The notes: generated from the letters alone by a model not told the origin. A stretch of 64,000 nt of DNA from CAUPWF01 sp963515125 (GCA_052116865.1 JBQKKG010000014.1:1-64000); one strand, 5' to 3'; positions 31,726 through 42,388 are shown, counted from the first letter of the stretch. Numbers and translations: made by a program.

Positions 31726-34170
31726 TTAACCCCGAATACTCTGCCGATCTATGGAAACTCTATATGTTTCATTTTCTCTTTTTAAGCTGTATTTTTCTAT
31801 ATTCGAAGTAATACACTTTGCAATTTCACCTAACGTTAATAGCTCCGCTTGGCTCCATCTACACCTTGTTTTTACATTTGTAAATATCATTGCACCTGCA
31901 TACTCAGCACGAAAATACATCGATACTATTACAAGCGTTTTGACATCATGTTCTAAAAAGATATTTCTTCCTTCCTCACTTAATTCCTGCATATCATCTG
32001 TATGTAATATTAATATCCCATTTTGATCATAACGTTTAAAAAGCTTTTCCTGATCCGCCTTAGATAGGTTTGGGATGTATTCTTCTGATGGTTGTACATC
32101 TTTATTATGCCAGCTATAGATCTTTTTCTGAAATAATTTAGCGTGTTCATTATTGACAATACATATTCTATCAAAGCAGAACTGGACCCCTATTTCTGGT
32201 AATAATTTATTTACAGTAGATGGAATATCATCTGTCTTTTCAAAGTCAATTAATATTCTCATTAACTGTTCACTTAACTTCTCTTTTGTGATTTCTCTAA
32301 TGACTCCAAACATTTTAATCGGAATTTTATGTTCATCGTAAAGCATGTGTCTAGATACCTCATACCAATGATAACGTTCGTTATCGGTAATTCCTCTAAT
32401 TCGCAGTTGCAATTTTCCTTCATATTTGTTCTTATATGCCTGCAATATCACCGGAATATCCTCTGAATAAATAAATTTACCGCTTTTTATGAGTCCTTGA
32501 TAATTTGGTATTTCTAATCTAATTAGTTCTTGGCTTCCTGGTTCTTTTAACCGATCAAACAAAGTAAATACATCATGAATCATATCATACTCCATCATAT
32601 ATGCATCCATTTGCATGATAGCGGCTCTATACCACTCAATATCATCTGGCTTATATACTCCAGACATAATATCTTCTATATTAACCAGAGCTTCTATAGT
32701 ATCTTCATCTGTATCATCTATGACATTTTGACTCATTAGTACTTCTACTTCTTTTTTCGGTAATGGCTTTGCATACAAGTAGCCTTGTGCTCTATGACAT
32801 CCATTACTTTTTAGAAAATCTGCCTGCTGTTGCGTTTCAACGCCTTCAGCAATCATAGATAGTCCTAGTCGCCTTCCCATCTGAATGATTGATTTTAAGA
32901 TGCAATCACCTTTCATATTACGATTAATATCAGTAGAAAACTTTACATCTAATTTGATCACATCAACTGCCACATCTTTTAGTGTATTCAAACAAGAATA
33001 TCCACTTCCAAAGTCATCCATCAATATAATAAATCCTTTTTCTTTCAAACGATTTACAGACTCAATTAATTGATGCGGATTTTCCATATATGCCGTTTCT
33101 GTAATTTCCACCTGTAAGAGATGTACTGGTATCTTATATTGGGCTATCAAGTTGTATAAATAATCGGCTAAGTTTTCATTATATAATTCCATACGTGAGA
33201 CATTTACAGAAATTGGAATTACCGGTTTGCCCTCGTCCATCCAAGAACGAATATCTTTACACACAGCTTCCCACATGTACCTATCCAACAACGATATAAA
33301 TCCATTCTTTTCAAATACTGGAATGAATTCACTTGGAGAAATGACCCCGTGTTTCGGATGAACCCATCTAATTAACGCTTCTGCTCCAATAACCTTATTG
33401 GTTACAATATTAAATTTTAATTGATAATATGGAATAAATTGTTGATACTCTAATGCTTCACTCATTTCGTTGATAACTTTATGCTCTATAAGAACTTCTT
33501 CCCTAAGATAGGAATCATAAATAGCATAGCGCCTTGCATAATTCCCTTTGATTGTTTTAATTGCCATATTGGCTCTATCGCACATTACAGAAACAGGTGT
33601 ATCATAATTATGTATGTTATATATTCCATAATTAATAATAAGATTCATGTTTAATGGGTATGTTACCATATCATTTATGGATGCCTCGATAAAATGTTGC
33701 TCTTCTTTCCTTGGCATATAAATAGCAAAAACGTCCCCGTATAAACGCCCCCATATCGCATTGGAATGTTTAAAATATACTATCAAATAATTAGCAATAA
33801 ATTTTAGTAAATCATCTCCCGTAGTTGTCCCATAGAGATCATTAATCATCTTAAATCGCTCCACATCCAAACAGATAATATCATACTCTAGAGCTTCTGG
33901 ATTTTCTTTCAATTGTTCCTGAACTTTCTTATAAAATGTTTCACGGTTATATATTCCCGTTAAATCATCCAAACGCTTACTCCTATCATGCAAAATGATA
34001 GGGCAGACACCCTCATGATACAACTCCTCTAATGATGTCTTCATTTCATTCACGCTATCAATTTTAATCACTTCATAATTATTTTTTAAAAATTCTTCTA
34101 AAACACCTTCATTCTTCTTTATATCTTCTATTATAATTACTTTTTTCTTCACTATTTTCACCCAAGTCAA
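31726..34170 (-). CDS. GGDEF-EAL protein with degenerate GGDEF and intact EAL
   Basis: An 814-residue signalling protein. Residues ~1-62 look like the first half of a receiver domain. The GGDEF domain (~65-225) has the active motif as YGDVF (144-148), so cyclase activity is unlikely. The EAL domain (~235-490) keeps GAEALIRW (EAL at 264-266), EITETA, DDFGSGYS (385-390), KLD and AEGVET, and should degrade c-di-GMP. A PAS-like segment (~560-640) and a GAF-like domain (~660-800) follow. The frame opens at TTG 34170 with a poor ribosome spacing; GTG 34161 is an alternative. Confidence 0.85.
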   Translation of the reverse strand: MTWVKIVKKKVIIIEDIKKNEGVLEEFLKNNYEVIKIDSVNEMKTSLEELYHEGVCPIILHDRSKRLDDLTGIYNRETFYKKVQEQLKENPEALEYDIICLDVERFKMINDLYGTTTGDDLLKFIANYLIVYFKHSNAIWGRLYGDVFAIYMPRKEEQHFIEASINDMVTYPLNMNLIINYGIYNIHNYDTPVSVMCDRANMAIKTIKGNYARRYAIYDSYLREEVLIEHKVINEMSEALEYQQFIPYYQLKFNIVTNKVIGAEALIRWVHPKHGVISPSEFIPVFEKNGFISLLDRYMWEAVCKDIRSWMDEGKPVIPISVNVSRMELYNENLADYLYNLIAQYKIPVHLLQVEITETAYMENPHQLIESVNRLKEKGFIILMDDFGSGYSCLNTLKDVAVDVIKLDVKFSTDINRNMKGDCILKSIIQMGRRLGLSMIAEGVETQQQADFLKSNGCHRAQGYLYAKPLPKKEVEVLMSQNVIDDTDEDTIEALVNIEDIMSGVYKPDDIEWYRAAIMQMDAYMMEYDMIHDVFTLFDRLKEPGSQELIRLEIPNYQGLIKSGKFIYSEDIPVILQAYKNKYEGKLQLRIRGITDNERYHWYEVSRHMLYDEHKIPIKMFGVIREITKEKLSEQLMRILIDFEKTDDIPSTVNKLLPEIGVQFCFDRICIVNNEHAKLFQKKIYSWHNKDVQPSEEYIPNLSKADQEKLFKRYDQNGILILHTDDMQELSEEGRNIFLEHDVKTLVIVSMYFRAEYAGAMIFTNVKTRCRWSQAELLTLGEIAKCITSNIEKYSLKRENETYRVSIDRQSIRG

Positions 34171-34207
34171 TACCTTTTATAAGCTAATATATATATTACC
34201 ACATATT

Positions 34208-34240
34208 GGGGACGTAGCAAAGCGTGATTTGCTATGACCC
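34208..34240. repeat. Degenerate palindrome of type B
   Basis: GGGGACGTAGCAAA...TTTGCTATGACCC: an imperfect stem that shares the TTGGGGACG shell with the type A repeats but has the GTAGCAAA inner arm seen at 49565-49610. Confidence 0.6.
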
Positions 34241-34268
34241 TTTTGAAAATATCCCTGCTTCATTTTTA

Positions 34269-34420
34269 AAAAAGCTCAGGCCAAAATTGATGATATGATA
34301 GTTGTGTTTTACTACGAAGACTATATTTAGGTTTTCTGGACATAAAAAATTCCCCTTAAGTAGATTTTGGTTATTTACCGTGTCTACTTAAGGGGAATCA
34401 TATCATGACCTGAGCTTTTT
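34269..34420. other. Nested inverted repeat, candidate structured RNA or miniature element
   Basis: Three pairs of arms nest in 152 bp: AAAAAGCTCAGG/CCTGAGCTTTTT (34269-34280 with 34409-34420), TGATATGAT/ATCATATCA (34291-34299 with 34397-34405) and TTCCCCTTAAGTAGA/TCTACTTAAGGGGAA (34350-34364 with 34383-34397). A-runs and T-runs flank the outermost pair, so either strand would end in a terminator-like stem. It lies between the small membrane protein gene and the GGDEF-EAL gene. Confidence 0.7.
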
Positions 34421-34428
34421 AAATTCTG

Positions 34429-34608
34429 TTATATGGTCTGAGCATCTACTGTTTCATTCGCTAATTGTTCAGCTAGTTGATCTTCGAACTCTTCCTCACG
34501 CTTTTTCTGGTTATGTCTATGAACAATAAATATTACTATCATAACTACTAAAACGATAAGGGCTGGAATATCCCATGCGCAAAACCCTAGACTTGTGTGT
34601 GCAAACAT
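34429..34608 (-). CDS. Small single-pass membrane protein after the giant surface protein
   Basis: A 59-residue protein with AGGAGGAAT upstream of its ATG, 20 bp after the surface protein's stop. MFAHTSLGFCAWD leads into one membrane helix (IPALIVLVVMIVIFIV), then a charged cytoplasmic tail HRHNQKKREEEFEDQLAEQL. The tail resembles in style the tail of the surface protein (TRSMKKRQARIFELREQ), suggesting that both anchors sit together in the membrane. No family recognised. Good ribosome site and spacing support translation. Confidence 0.6.
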   Translation of the reverse strand: MFAHTSLGFCAWDIPALIVLVVMIVIFIVHRHNQKKREEEFEDQLAEQLANETVDAQTI

Positions 34609-34628
34609 TTTTATTCCTCCTCTTCTTT

Positions 34629-37600
34629 TTATGCTTTACTATTTGGTTCTTTGCCAAGTTCAATTTGTTCTCTTAATTCAAAAATTCTTGCTTGGCGTTT
34701 CTTCATGCTTCTTGTATAGAATAGCTCTACAATGAGTGCAAGCAACATAATTAGGAAGTGAAGAATACAGCATTTGTGTTGATCTAAATCCATATTTGCT
34801 AATGGTACTTGTTCATCAGGTACTTCCTTCAACTCGTCTTTTGCAACGTCTATATTTGCTAATGGCACTTGTTCATCAGGTACTTGAACAATTGTAGCTG
34901 TAACAGGTGTTACTGGCGTTACTGTAGCTGGAGTTGCCGGCGTTGGTGCTACTGGTGTTGGCGTAGCTGGTGTTATTGGTGTTGGTGCTACCGGTGTTGG
35001 TGTTACTGGTGTCACATTTGCTGTATAAACCACCGTTACCGTTCTACCGCCAATTGGCATATTCCCTGCTATGAATGTTTGTGCCGCTGTATACCCAGTT
35101 ACTATTGGTGAAGAAATACTATACGCATCCTTATAATTAATGGTTGCTGTATACGGTATTGCTAAGGAATTACCATCTCTATCAACATAATTAATTACAA
35201 GTGGATAAGCCTTTGGTGCATAAGTGATGATAACTTTTACATCTTCATCCTCTAACTTTCCTTGAACAGACTCCTCACTTGCAGTATATCCAGGAATTTC
35301 TGGTGTACTATATTCATAGTTATCACCGAACTCTAATTCATCATTAACATCCGTTACCTCTGTTTCACCTTCTGGTGTTACATAATCAATACTTACTGTG
35401 TGTTTATTCTTCGTATAGATTACATTGATAGTTACTCCATCAATCTGCATCGTTCCAGATATTACTTTTTGATCTGCAGTATATCCCTTTATGACTGGTG
35501 ATACTACATTATAAGAATCTGTATAATCCACCATTTCTTTGTGTTGTTGGGCCATTTCTTTATTGGCCGTGTCTAAATAATTAATGGTTAATTCATAGCT
35601 ATTTATTAAGAAATCCGCTGTAAATAAAGTATCTTTTGTAAAACTAGCTGCTTTCATTTCATCCACACTAGCATAACTTTGATTACCATCTGACCATTGA
35701 TTAAAATGATAACCACTATCTGGCTTTGCTGTTACTGCTGCCACTGGATAAACTGCTGCTGTTTCACTAGGATTCCCTGCTGAATCATATCTGGTTACTA
35801 CTTCTTTTGCTGTTCCTTCCACACTACCATTCACACTTGCTAAATACGTAAATGTTACTTGATATCGATCAGGTATCTCATCTGGTTGATCTGGATCTTC
35901 TGTTCCGATTACATCTTTTGCATAATATACTCTGATTTCATTGGCTCCAGTTCCAACTGTTAATGGGAGTCCTTCTTCCTTTTCAAGCATATAACCTTCC
36001 GGTCTCTTATCTGTGTATGTCTGGATTACATCCTCGAATGTCTGGTTCTCTACATTCTCAGTCAAATCTGAATCTAGTTGATTATCAAAATAATATTTTA
36101 CCTGATAACTTAAGTCTGTTCGAATTTCAAATTGAGCGGTGAATTCTTGATCAGAAGTAAAGCTTGCTGTACGAATTGCTTCTGTATTCTCATAACTTGC
36201 TGATCCACCTACCCAGTTTCCAAATCGATATCCATTATTTGCTGTAGATGTTACATTTGCTGTTGGATGAACTGCTGCTGTTTCACTTAGCTGACCATCA
36301 GCATCAAATCTTGTTACTACTTCTTTTTGAACACCACTTACTTTACCATTTGGCCCTGCCACATAAGAAAATGTTACTTGATATCTATCTGGCACTTCAT
36401 CTGGCTCATCCGGATTCTCTGTTCCAATAACATCCTTCGCATAGTATACTCGAATCTCATTTTCTCCAGTTCCTATTGTTAATGGAATCCCTTCTTCTTT
36501 TTCAAGCATATAACCAACTGGTTTCTTATCTGTATATGTTTCAATCACATCTTCAAATGTCTGATTTTCTACATGTTCCACCAACCCTGGCTGTTCTTGA
36601 TTATCAAAGAAATATTTTACTGCATAACTCAAATTAGTTTGTTTTGCAAAATTTGCTTTAAATTCTGTATCTTTTGTAAAATCTGTATTTCGTATTACGT
36701 CTGCACTTTCATAGTGATTCGTTCCACTAGTAAAGTTTACAAAGTCATACCCATTGCTTGCATCTACCGTTACAGCAGCATTTGGACGAACAGTTGCTGT
36801 TTCACTTGGTTTTCCTGATGCATCAAATCTTGTTACTACTTCTTTTCCCGTACCACTGATGCTTCCATTTGCTCCTGCCACATAAGTAAATGTCACTTGA
36901 TACCTATCTGGCACTCCATCTGGTTCATCCGGATTCTCTGTTCCTATAACATCCTTTGCATAGTATACTCGAATCTCATTTTCTCCATCCCCTATTGTTA
37001 ATGGAAGTCCTTCTTCTTTTTCAAGCATATAACCTTCTGGCTTCTTATTATCGTATGCTTCAATCACATCTCCATACTTTTGATTTTCAATCTCATATGT
37101 TAAACCTGCTTGCTCTTGATTATCAAAATAGTATTTTACAATATAACTTAAATCCGTTCTTTGTGTAAAATGAGCTGTGAATTCTCTATTTGTTGTGAAG
37201 CCTGCTTGTTGAATCTCTGTTACACTATTGTAACTGTCACTATTACTGGTCCAGTTTACAAATTTAAATCCACTATTTGGTTCTGCCTTTACAGCTGCCT
37301 TTGGATACACTACTGCTGTTTCGCTTGGATTATTTGATGCGTCTAATTTTGTAACAACTTCTTTTTTTGTTCCTGTGACACTACCATTGGAACTTGATTT
37401 ATAGGTAAAGGTTACTTGGAATCTATCTGGCACTTGATCCGGTTGATCTGGATCTTCTGTTCCTATTATATCCTTTGCATAATATACCTTTACAACATTT
37501 TGTGCACTATCTGTTCCAATAGTCAATGGAAGGTTTTCTGTCTTTTCTAACATATAACCTACTGGCTTTTTATTTTGAACCATAACTGCTGTAATCTTGT

Positions 37601-40600
37601 CTTGATATGTCTGATTCTCTGTTGTATATGCAAGACCTAATTGTTCTTGATTATCAAAATAATATTTTACAGTATAGCTTAAATCTGTCCGTTTGGAGAA
37701 ATTCGCTACAAATTCTGTATCCTTTGCAAAACCTGCTTCTCTAATCTCATTTACATTCTGATAACTCTCTGTTCCACTTGTAAAATTTTGAAGCTTATAA
37801 CCATTATTTGGGGTTGCTGTAACTGCTGCAGTTGGATGAGCCTTTGCTGTTTCACTTGGCTTTCCTTCTCCGTCCACCTTTGTAACAACTTCCTTTAATG
37901 TTCCATCTACACTACCGTTATCGCCAGACTTATAAGTAAAGGTTACTTGATATCTATCTGGCACTTCATCTGGCTGATCAGGATCTTCCGTTCCTATAAC
38001 ATCTTTTGCATAAAATACTTTGATTACATTTTTCTTTGCATCCGTACCAACTGTTAATGGGGTACCTTCTTCCTTTTCAAACATATAACCAGCTGGTTTT
38101 TTATTTGTATAGGTCGAAACTACTGTATCAAAGGTTTGATTTTCTACTACCTCTTCTAATTCCTTTTGTTCTTGGTTATCAAAATAGTACTTTACTGTAT
38201 AGCTTAAATCTGTTCGTTTAGAGAAATTTGCTGTAAATGTTCTGTCTCCGTTAAAGCTCGCTGCCTTTATATCTTTTACAGAATTAAAACTTTCTCCCTT
38301 GCTTGTAAAGTTTACAAACTGATACCCATTATTTGGTGTTGCTGTAACATTTGCTTTTGGAGAAACCACTGCTGTTTCACTTGGATTCCCTTCTCCATCG
38401 AGCCTTGTAATTACTTCTTTTAATGTTCCATCTACCTTACCATGCTCTCCCGCTTGATAAGTAAATGTCACTTGATATCTATCTGGAACATTGTCTGGTT
38501 GATCTGGATTCTCTGTACCTATCACATCTTTTGCATAGTAAATTTTAATTTCATTGATACCAGTTCCTACTGTTAATGGAAGTCCATCTTTCTTTTCTAA
38601 CATGTAGCCTTCTGGTTTCTTATCTGTATAAGTTGTAATACTAGCACCAAATGTTTGGTTCTTTACTACTTCTCTCAAATCTTGTTGTTCTTGATTATCA
38701 TAATAATATTTTACGGTATAACTCAAATCTGTTCTCTTTGTAAAGTTTGCCGTATATGTGGTTCCATCAGCCCATTCCTCATTTGCCTTCTTTGTTGGAA
38801 CCCAAGTGTCTGATGTAGATACTACTTTATTATCTTTATCAGTCCAATTGACGAATTTGTAGCCATCATTTGCAATTGCTTTCGATCCTTGTGCTACACC
38901 TTTTTTTGGATTAACTGGTTCACTTACTGGACTAACCTTGCCCATCTTGTCATCGGATGTTTTATAATATAACGTTACATCAAAGATTGCTTCATTTGCC
39001 CATACTGCATATAATTTCACATCTTGATCTTGCATTGTAATCTTAGCATTAAATGCCTTGTATGCAGAATTCTTAATTACTTCATTATATACATCCATAC
39101 TATTGATTATATTTTGGCCACTTGGTACGATATCAGGATCGGTTGACCATCCTACAAGAACGTGTTTTCCGCTTCCGTCATGTGTCAACCCAGTTCCATC
39201 ATACACGGTTGCTTCTTGACCATTTTCGTATTCATTGGAATCTGTTACACCAGTAAATAATTGTGTTTTACTTTCATAATATGATACACGATAAGTTGGA
39301 TTCTTTGTAAATACTGCTGTATATGCTCTATCACCAGTAGCTCCAACTGGTACCGTCACTGTTTTTTGCGCTCCCGTTAAACCAGTTCCAGTCCAACCTT
39401 CAAATGTATATCCTTTTTTCGTTGGATTCTTAAGTGTAAAATGATCTAACACGGTGTAAGTATCTGGATTACCTGTTACAATACCATCGTCAAGTGTATA
39501 CGTAATCTGATATGGAATGACCTTATATTTCACTTCTATAACAAGGCTTCCATCTGCCTTTACAACTCCTTGTAAAGCTCTTCCTGATGTAATACATTTG
39601 TATCCAGAATATGTCTTTGTAGAAGCAGTCACTGTTCTGCCTACAATTGCATCTGTTACAGTAACTCTATCATCTTCCACTTCTTTATACTTGGTTCCTG
39701 TCTGATTAGATGTTAGATGCTTTACGATATAGGTTGCCTTCGCAATTGGTTGATACGTAAATACAACCTCAGGAATTACTCCTATAGCAGTGCTTCTAAG
39801 CACAGTTTGTTGATATTCACTTACTAATTTATATCCGGCAATTGGTTTATAAGATACCGTTGCTATATTCTTAGAAGTCTCTACGGTTTCAAATTCTGTA
39901 GGAATAATGGAATTACCCTTATCATCCACATAGCGAACTTTATATTGCCATGTATTTAATTTGTCATAAATGAATATTACTTCCTGATTATCTCTTTCCA
40001 AATATAAGTTCTTACTTGTTACTCTTGGAAGATACCCATTTATGGTAGGTGCTACAATATTTACATTGGTGTTCACTTCACCTTTTCCGTATGCAAGTTC
40101 TGCAATCGGATGGTTATTGCTATCTACACATGCTACGGTATAATCATAACTTCCATTTACCTTTACCCATTTTGCAAACAAGATCATATCACTTGTGATT
40201 TGTCTTGATTCAATAAATGGCCTTGTCAATTCTTCATTTGTATACCATCCTGCAAATTCATAATCTGTCTTTTCCGGCATACTAGGCATATGCTCTTGAA
40301 TGGTATTGTATTTATATACGGTAATGGCTTCTGGCGTTCCTGTTGTTGCTCCATTCGTATCAAATGAAACTTGATATTGAGGTGCTACCCATTTTGCATA
40401 AATCTGTAAGTTGTGAGATGGCATTTTATCAGACCAATTAACCTCTGTTCCATCCTCACATGCCGGTGAGGTATACCAACCACCAAAAGTATAATCAGAA
40501 TCTACTCCTGCAGGTCTTCCCACTTTGGAATCACTTGGCTTATATCCAGATAATGACTTTTCAAATGGAATGGTTGCTCCGCTTACACCTGTTGCATTTG

Positions 40601-42326
40601 CGAAAGAAAGCTTATAGTTATTACGGGTGTAGTATAATGTGCGATTTCTAGTATCCATTTTCTCATATGAAAACCCATCTATTTGGATAATATCACCTTC
40701 ATTAATTGTCCATCCACTTGGTAATACACCAGTTGTAGATTGAGAATACTTATTTGAATCAATATTTTTTGTCATATAATAAATGGTATTAACTCTTGTT
40801 GTGTCTCCATAACGATTAATATCTCTCGCTTCCATATCACTCATGGCGCCAACACTTGTTCTCAAATCTTTATTCGTATACCACATATATCTACTATGTG
40901 CTGCATCGGTCCATTGAGATTGCACATTTTCTCCATATTTTGCAGTAATGGTTAAATTGTCTTGCTTTACCCATTCACCCCCAAAAAAGTGATCTTCGTA
41001 TAAATAGAAATACACATGATAAATCTGTCGATCAAAATATACATTCTTAACTGCCTTACCGTCTCCAGTAATGGTTACCTTTTGGTTTGTCTTAGAACCA
41101 TTTAATTCAAAACCAGTATAAGACTTACTTTCATAACCAGCTTCATTACCAACTGTTCCACTCTTTACTTTGGATTCTACAAAATCATACTTTGTTGGAT
41201 CATCCAATCGTTGTTGCCAATATACAACTGTATAATTTGCTGTTTTATTTCCTCTCCAACTTGCTGTTGCCTTGATGTCATTGGCTGGCATTGTAGTAGG
41301 AATGTCATTCCACCCTGTAAACTCATATCCAAGTCTGGTAGGTGTTTCTGGTCTTGTAATTGTAGCTCCATATTTATATATTTCCGGTGCTACATAACTA
41401 CCACCTTGTGAATCATAAGTAATCTCATATGAGTTTCTACTATATTGAATGGTAATCACTGTTGTACCAGCTGCTGCTAATGTTACATTTGATACATTAC
41501 CTGCTGTAAAGCCTGTGTATGACTTTGCAGCTGCTTGTGTCTCTAATCCAACCGTACCATTTAATGTCTCAGATTCCTTTTCCGTATACTTAGTTTCATC
41601 TGAGGATGATTCTATCATATGCTTTACAGTATACTGCTTTGCTTCTCCCGAATAGGTAACTGTTGTTTCATAATTTTCTATCGTATCAACAGTTACAGAT
41701 GTTTGACTTGGAGTAAAACCTTGTATCTGCGGAGAGACAATTTCTTCTTTAAACTGTTCTCCATTTTTCATTTCAGCTTCATATGCTTGTGCTGCCATAC
41801 TACCATCTGAATACATATAATTAATTTTTACACTATATGTCCCGATACTTTCATAAAGTGCATAGACTGTTATGTCTTCATTGATTACATCAAAGGTAGC
41901 TTCCTCAACCTTTTCTCCCTCATCTAACGATGGAGCTGTCCTCCATTCTTTGAATTTATATCCCTCGAATTGGGGTACTTCCGTAGGTATGACTGCCGCA
42001 TTGCCAGCAACAATACTTTGAACATCTACGATATTTACTTCTTCTCCCGATATTGGATTCTTAACCTTAAAAGTCACATCAAAATATTGCACTTCATTTT
42101 CAATTGCAGACCTTGCTTTAGTGGATTGAACTGATTCGTCTGTGGTCTGTGTTTTGATATCCGGTTCTTTTATCCCGTTCGAATCAGTTTCCGGTTCCGC
42201 TGTGGTGGCCGTATCTTCTACATCTTGATTCTGTCCCACATCCGTACCATCTTGTGCATATGCTACATTTGAGGCTAAGAGGGTAAATGCTAATAATAAT
42301 GCCAGCGTTCTCTTAAACTTCTTCAT
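34629..42326 (-). CDS. Giant repeat-rich surface protein (MucBP/InlB-type repeats)
   Basis: A 2565-residue secreted protein. A signal peptide (MKKFKRTLALLLAFTLLASNVAYA) is followed by an N-terminal part with MucBP-like and Listeria-Bacteroides (InlB B) repeats (YEFTGWNDIP, FGGWYTSPACEDG, YEFAGWYTNEEL). Six tandem units of ~172 residues (~1200-2240) each start DLSYxVKYYFDNQ and contain YAKDVIGTE and PDRYQVTFTY. Three further MucBP-like units and a Thr/Pro/Ala-rich stalk follow. The C-terminus has the motif VPDEQVPLAN twice, then a membrane helix (CCILHFLIMLLALIVELFY) and a basic tail, so it is membrane-anchored rather than LPxTG-sorted. Probably an adhesin. It is divergent from the pilus-like operon. 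Confidence 0.88.
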   Translation of the reverse strand: MKKFKRTLALLLAFTLLASNVAYAQDGTDVGQNQDVEDTATTAEPETDSNGIKEPDIKTQTTDESVQSTKARSAIENEVQYFDVTFKVKNPISGEEVNIVDVQSIVAGNAAVIPTEVPQFEGYKFKEWRTAPSLDEGEKVEEATFDVINEDITVYALYESIGTYSVKINYMYSDGSMAAQAYEAEMKNGEQFKEEIVSPQIQGFTPSQTSVTVDTIENYETTVTYSGEAKQYTVKHMIESSSDETKYTEKESETLNGTVGLETQAAAKSYTGFTAGNVSNVTLAAAGTTVITIQYSRNSYEITYDSQGGSYVAPEIYKYGATITRPETPTRLGYEFTGWNDIPTTMPANDIKATASWRGNKTANYTVVYWQQRLDDPTKYDFVESKVKSGTVGNEAGYESKSYTGFELNGSKTNQKVTITGDGKAVKNVYFDRQIYHVYFYLYEDHFFGGEWVKQDNLTITAKYGENVQSQWTDAAHSRYMWYTNKDLRTSVGAMSDMEARDINRYGDTTRVNTIYYMTKNIDSNKYSQSTTGVLPSGWTINEGDIIQIDGFSYEKMDTRNRTLYYTRNNYKLSFANATGVSGATIPFEKSLSGYKPSDSKVGRPAGVDSDYTFGGWYTSPACEDGTEVNWSDKMPSHNLQIYAKWVAPQYQVSFDTNGATTGTPEAITVYKYNTIQEHMPSMPEKTDYEFAGWYTNEELTRPFIESRQITSDMILFAKWVKVNGSYDYTVACVDSNNHPIAELAYGKGEVNTNVNIVAPTINGYLPRVTSKNLYLERDNQEVIFIYDKLNTWQYKVRYVDDKGNSIIPTEFETVETSKNIATVSYKPIAGYKLVSEYQQTVLRSTAIGVIPEVVFTYQPIAKATYIVKHLTSNQTGTKYKEVEDDRVTVTDAIVGRTVTASTKTYSGYKCITSGRALQGVVKADGSLVIEVKYKVIPYQITYTLDDGIVTGNPDTYTVLDHFTLKNPTKKGYTFEGWTGTGLTGAQKTVTVPVGATGDRAYTAVFTKNPTYRVSYYESKTQLFTGVTDSNEYENGQEATVYDGTGLTHDGSGKHVLVGWSTDPDIVPSGQNIINSMDVYNEVIKNSAYKAFNAKITMQDQDVKLYAVWANEAIFDVTLYYKTSDDKMGKVSPVSEPVNPKKGVAQGSKAIANDGYKFVNWTDKDNKVVSTSDTWVPTKKANEEWADGTTYTANFTKRTDLSYTVKYYYDNQEQQDLREVVKNQTFGASITTYTDKKPEGYMLEKKDGLPLTVGTGINEIKIYYAKDVIGTENPDQPDNVPDRYQVTFTYQAGEHGKVDGTLKEVITRLDGEGNPSETAVVSPKANVTATPNNGYQFVNFTSKGESFNSVKDIKAASFNGDRTFTANFSKRTDLSYTVKYYFDNQEQKELEEVVENQTFDTVVSTYTNKKPAGYMFEKEEGTPLTVGTDAKKNVIKVFYAKDVIGTEDPDQPDEVPDRYQVTFTYKSGDNGSVDGTLKEVVTKVDGEGKPSETAKAHPTAAVTATPNNGYKLQNFTSGTESYQNVNEIREAGFAKDTEFVANFSKRTDLSYTVKYYFDNQEQLGLAYTTENQTYQDKITAVMVQNKKPVGYMLEKTENLPLTIGTDSAQNVVKVYYAKDIIGTEDPDQPDQVPDRFQVTFTYKSSSNGSVTGTKKEVVTKLDASNNPSETAVVYPKAAVKAEPNSGFKFVNWTSNSDSYNSVTEIQQAGFTTNREFTAHFTQRTDLSYIVKYYFDNQEQAGLTYEIENQKYGDVIEAYDNKKPEGYMLEKEEGLPLTIGDGENEIRVYYAKDVIGTENPDEPDGVPDRYQVTFTYVAGANGSISGTGKEVVTRFDASGKPSETATVRPNAAVTVDASNGYDFVNFTSGTNHYESADVIRNTDFTKDTEFKANFAKQTNLSYAVKYFFDNQEQPGLVEHVENQTFEDVIETYTDKKPVGYMLEKEEGIPLTIGTGENEIRVYYAKDVIGTENPDEPDEVPDRYQVTFSYVAGPNGKVSGVQKEVVTRFDADGQLSETAAVHPTANVTSTANNGYRFGNWVGGSASYENTEAIRTASFTSDQEFTAQFEIRTDLSYQVKYYFDNQLDSDLTENVENQTFEDVIQTYTDKRPEGYMLEKEEGLPLTVGTGANEIRVYYAKDVIGTEDPDQPDEIPDRYQVTFTYLASVNGSVEGTAKEVVTRYDSAGNPSETAAVYPVAAVTAKPDSGYHFNQWSDGNQSYASVDEMKAASFTKDTLFTADFLINSYELTINYLDTANKEMAQQHKEMVDYTDSYNVVSPVIKGYTADQKVISGTMQIDGVTINVIYTKNKHTVSIDYVTPEGETEVTDVNDELEFGDNYEYSTPEIPGYTASEESVQGKLEDEDVKVIITYAPKAYPLVINYVDRDGNSLAIPYTATINYKDAYSISSPIVTGYTAAQTFIAGNMPIGGRTVTVVYTANVTPVTPTPVAPTPITPATPTPVAPTPATPATVTPVTPVTATIVQVPDEQVPLANIDVAKDELKEVPDEQVPLANMDLDQHKCCILHFLIMLLALIVELFYTRSMKKRQARIFELREQIELGKEPNSKA
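35610..38740 (-). repeat. Six tandem ~520-bp repeats in the surface protein gene
   Basis: Six diverged in-frame units with starts near 38737, 38215, 37690, 37160, 36640 and 36120. The linker VIGTExPDxPDxVPDRYQVTF is almost invariant, while the outer segments vary. Such arrays can expand or contract by recombination. Confidence 0.85.
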
Positions 42327-42388
42327 ACATCCTTCTCCTTCCTTTCTGAATTTCTATGTAAATCTCACAGTTAAAACATATCGCATTC

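Noticed and set aside
34869..35111. Cys/Trp-rich ORF on the plus strand inside the surface protein gene
   Set aside because: It is the antisense reading of the Thr/Pro/Ala-rich stalk repeats, with no ribosome site.
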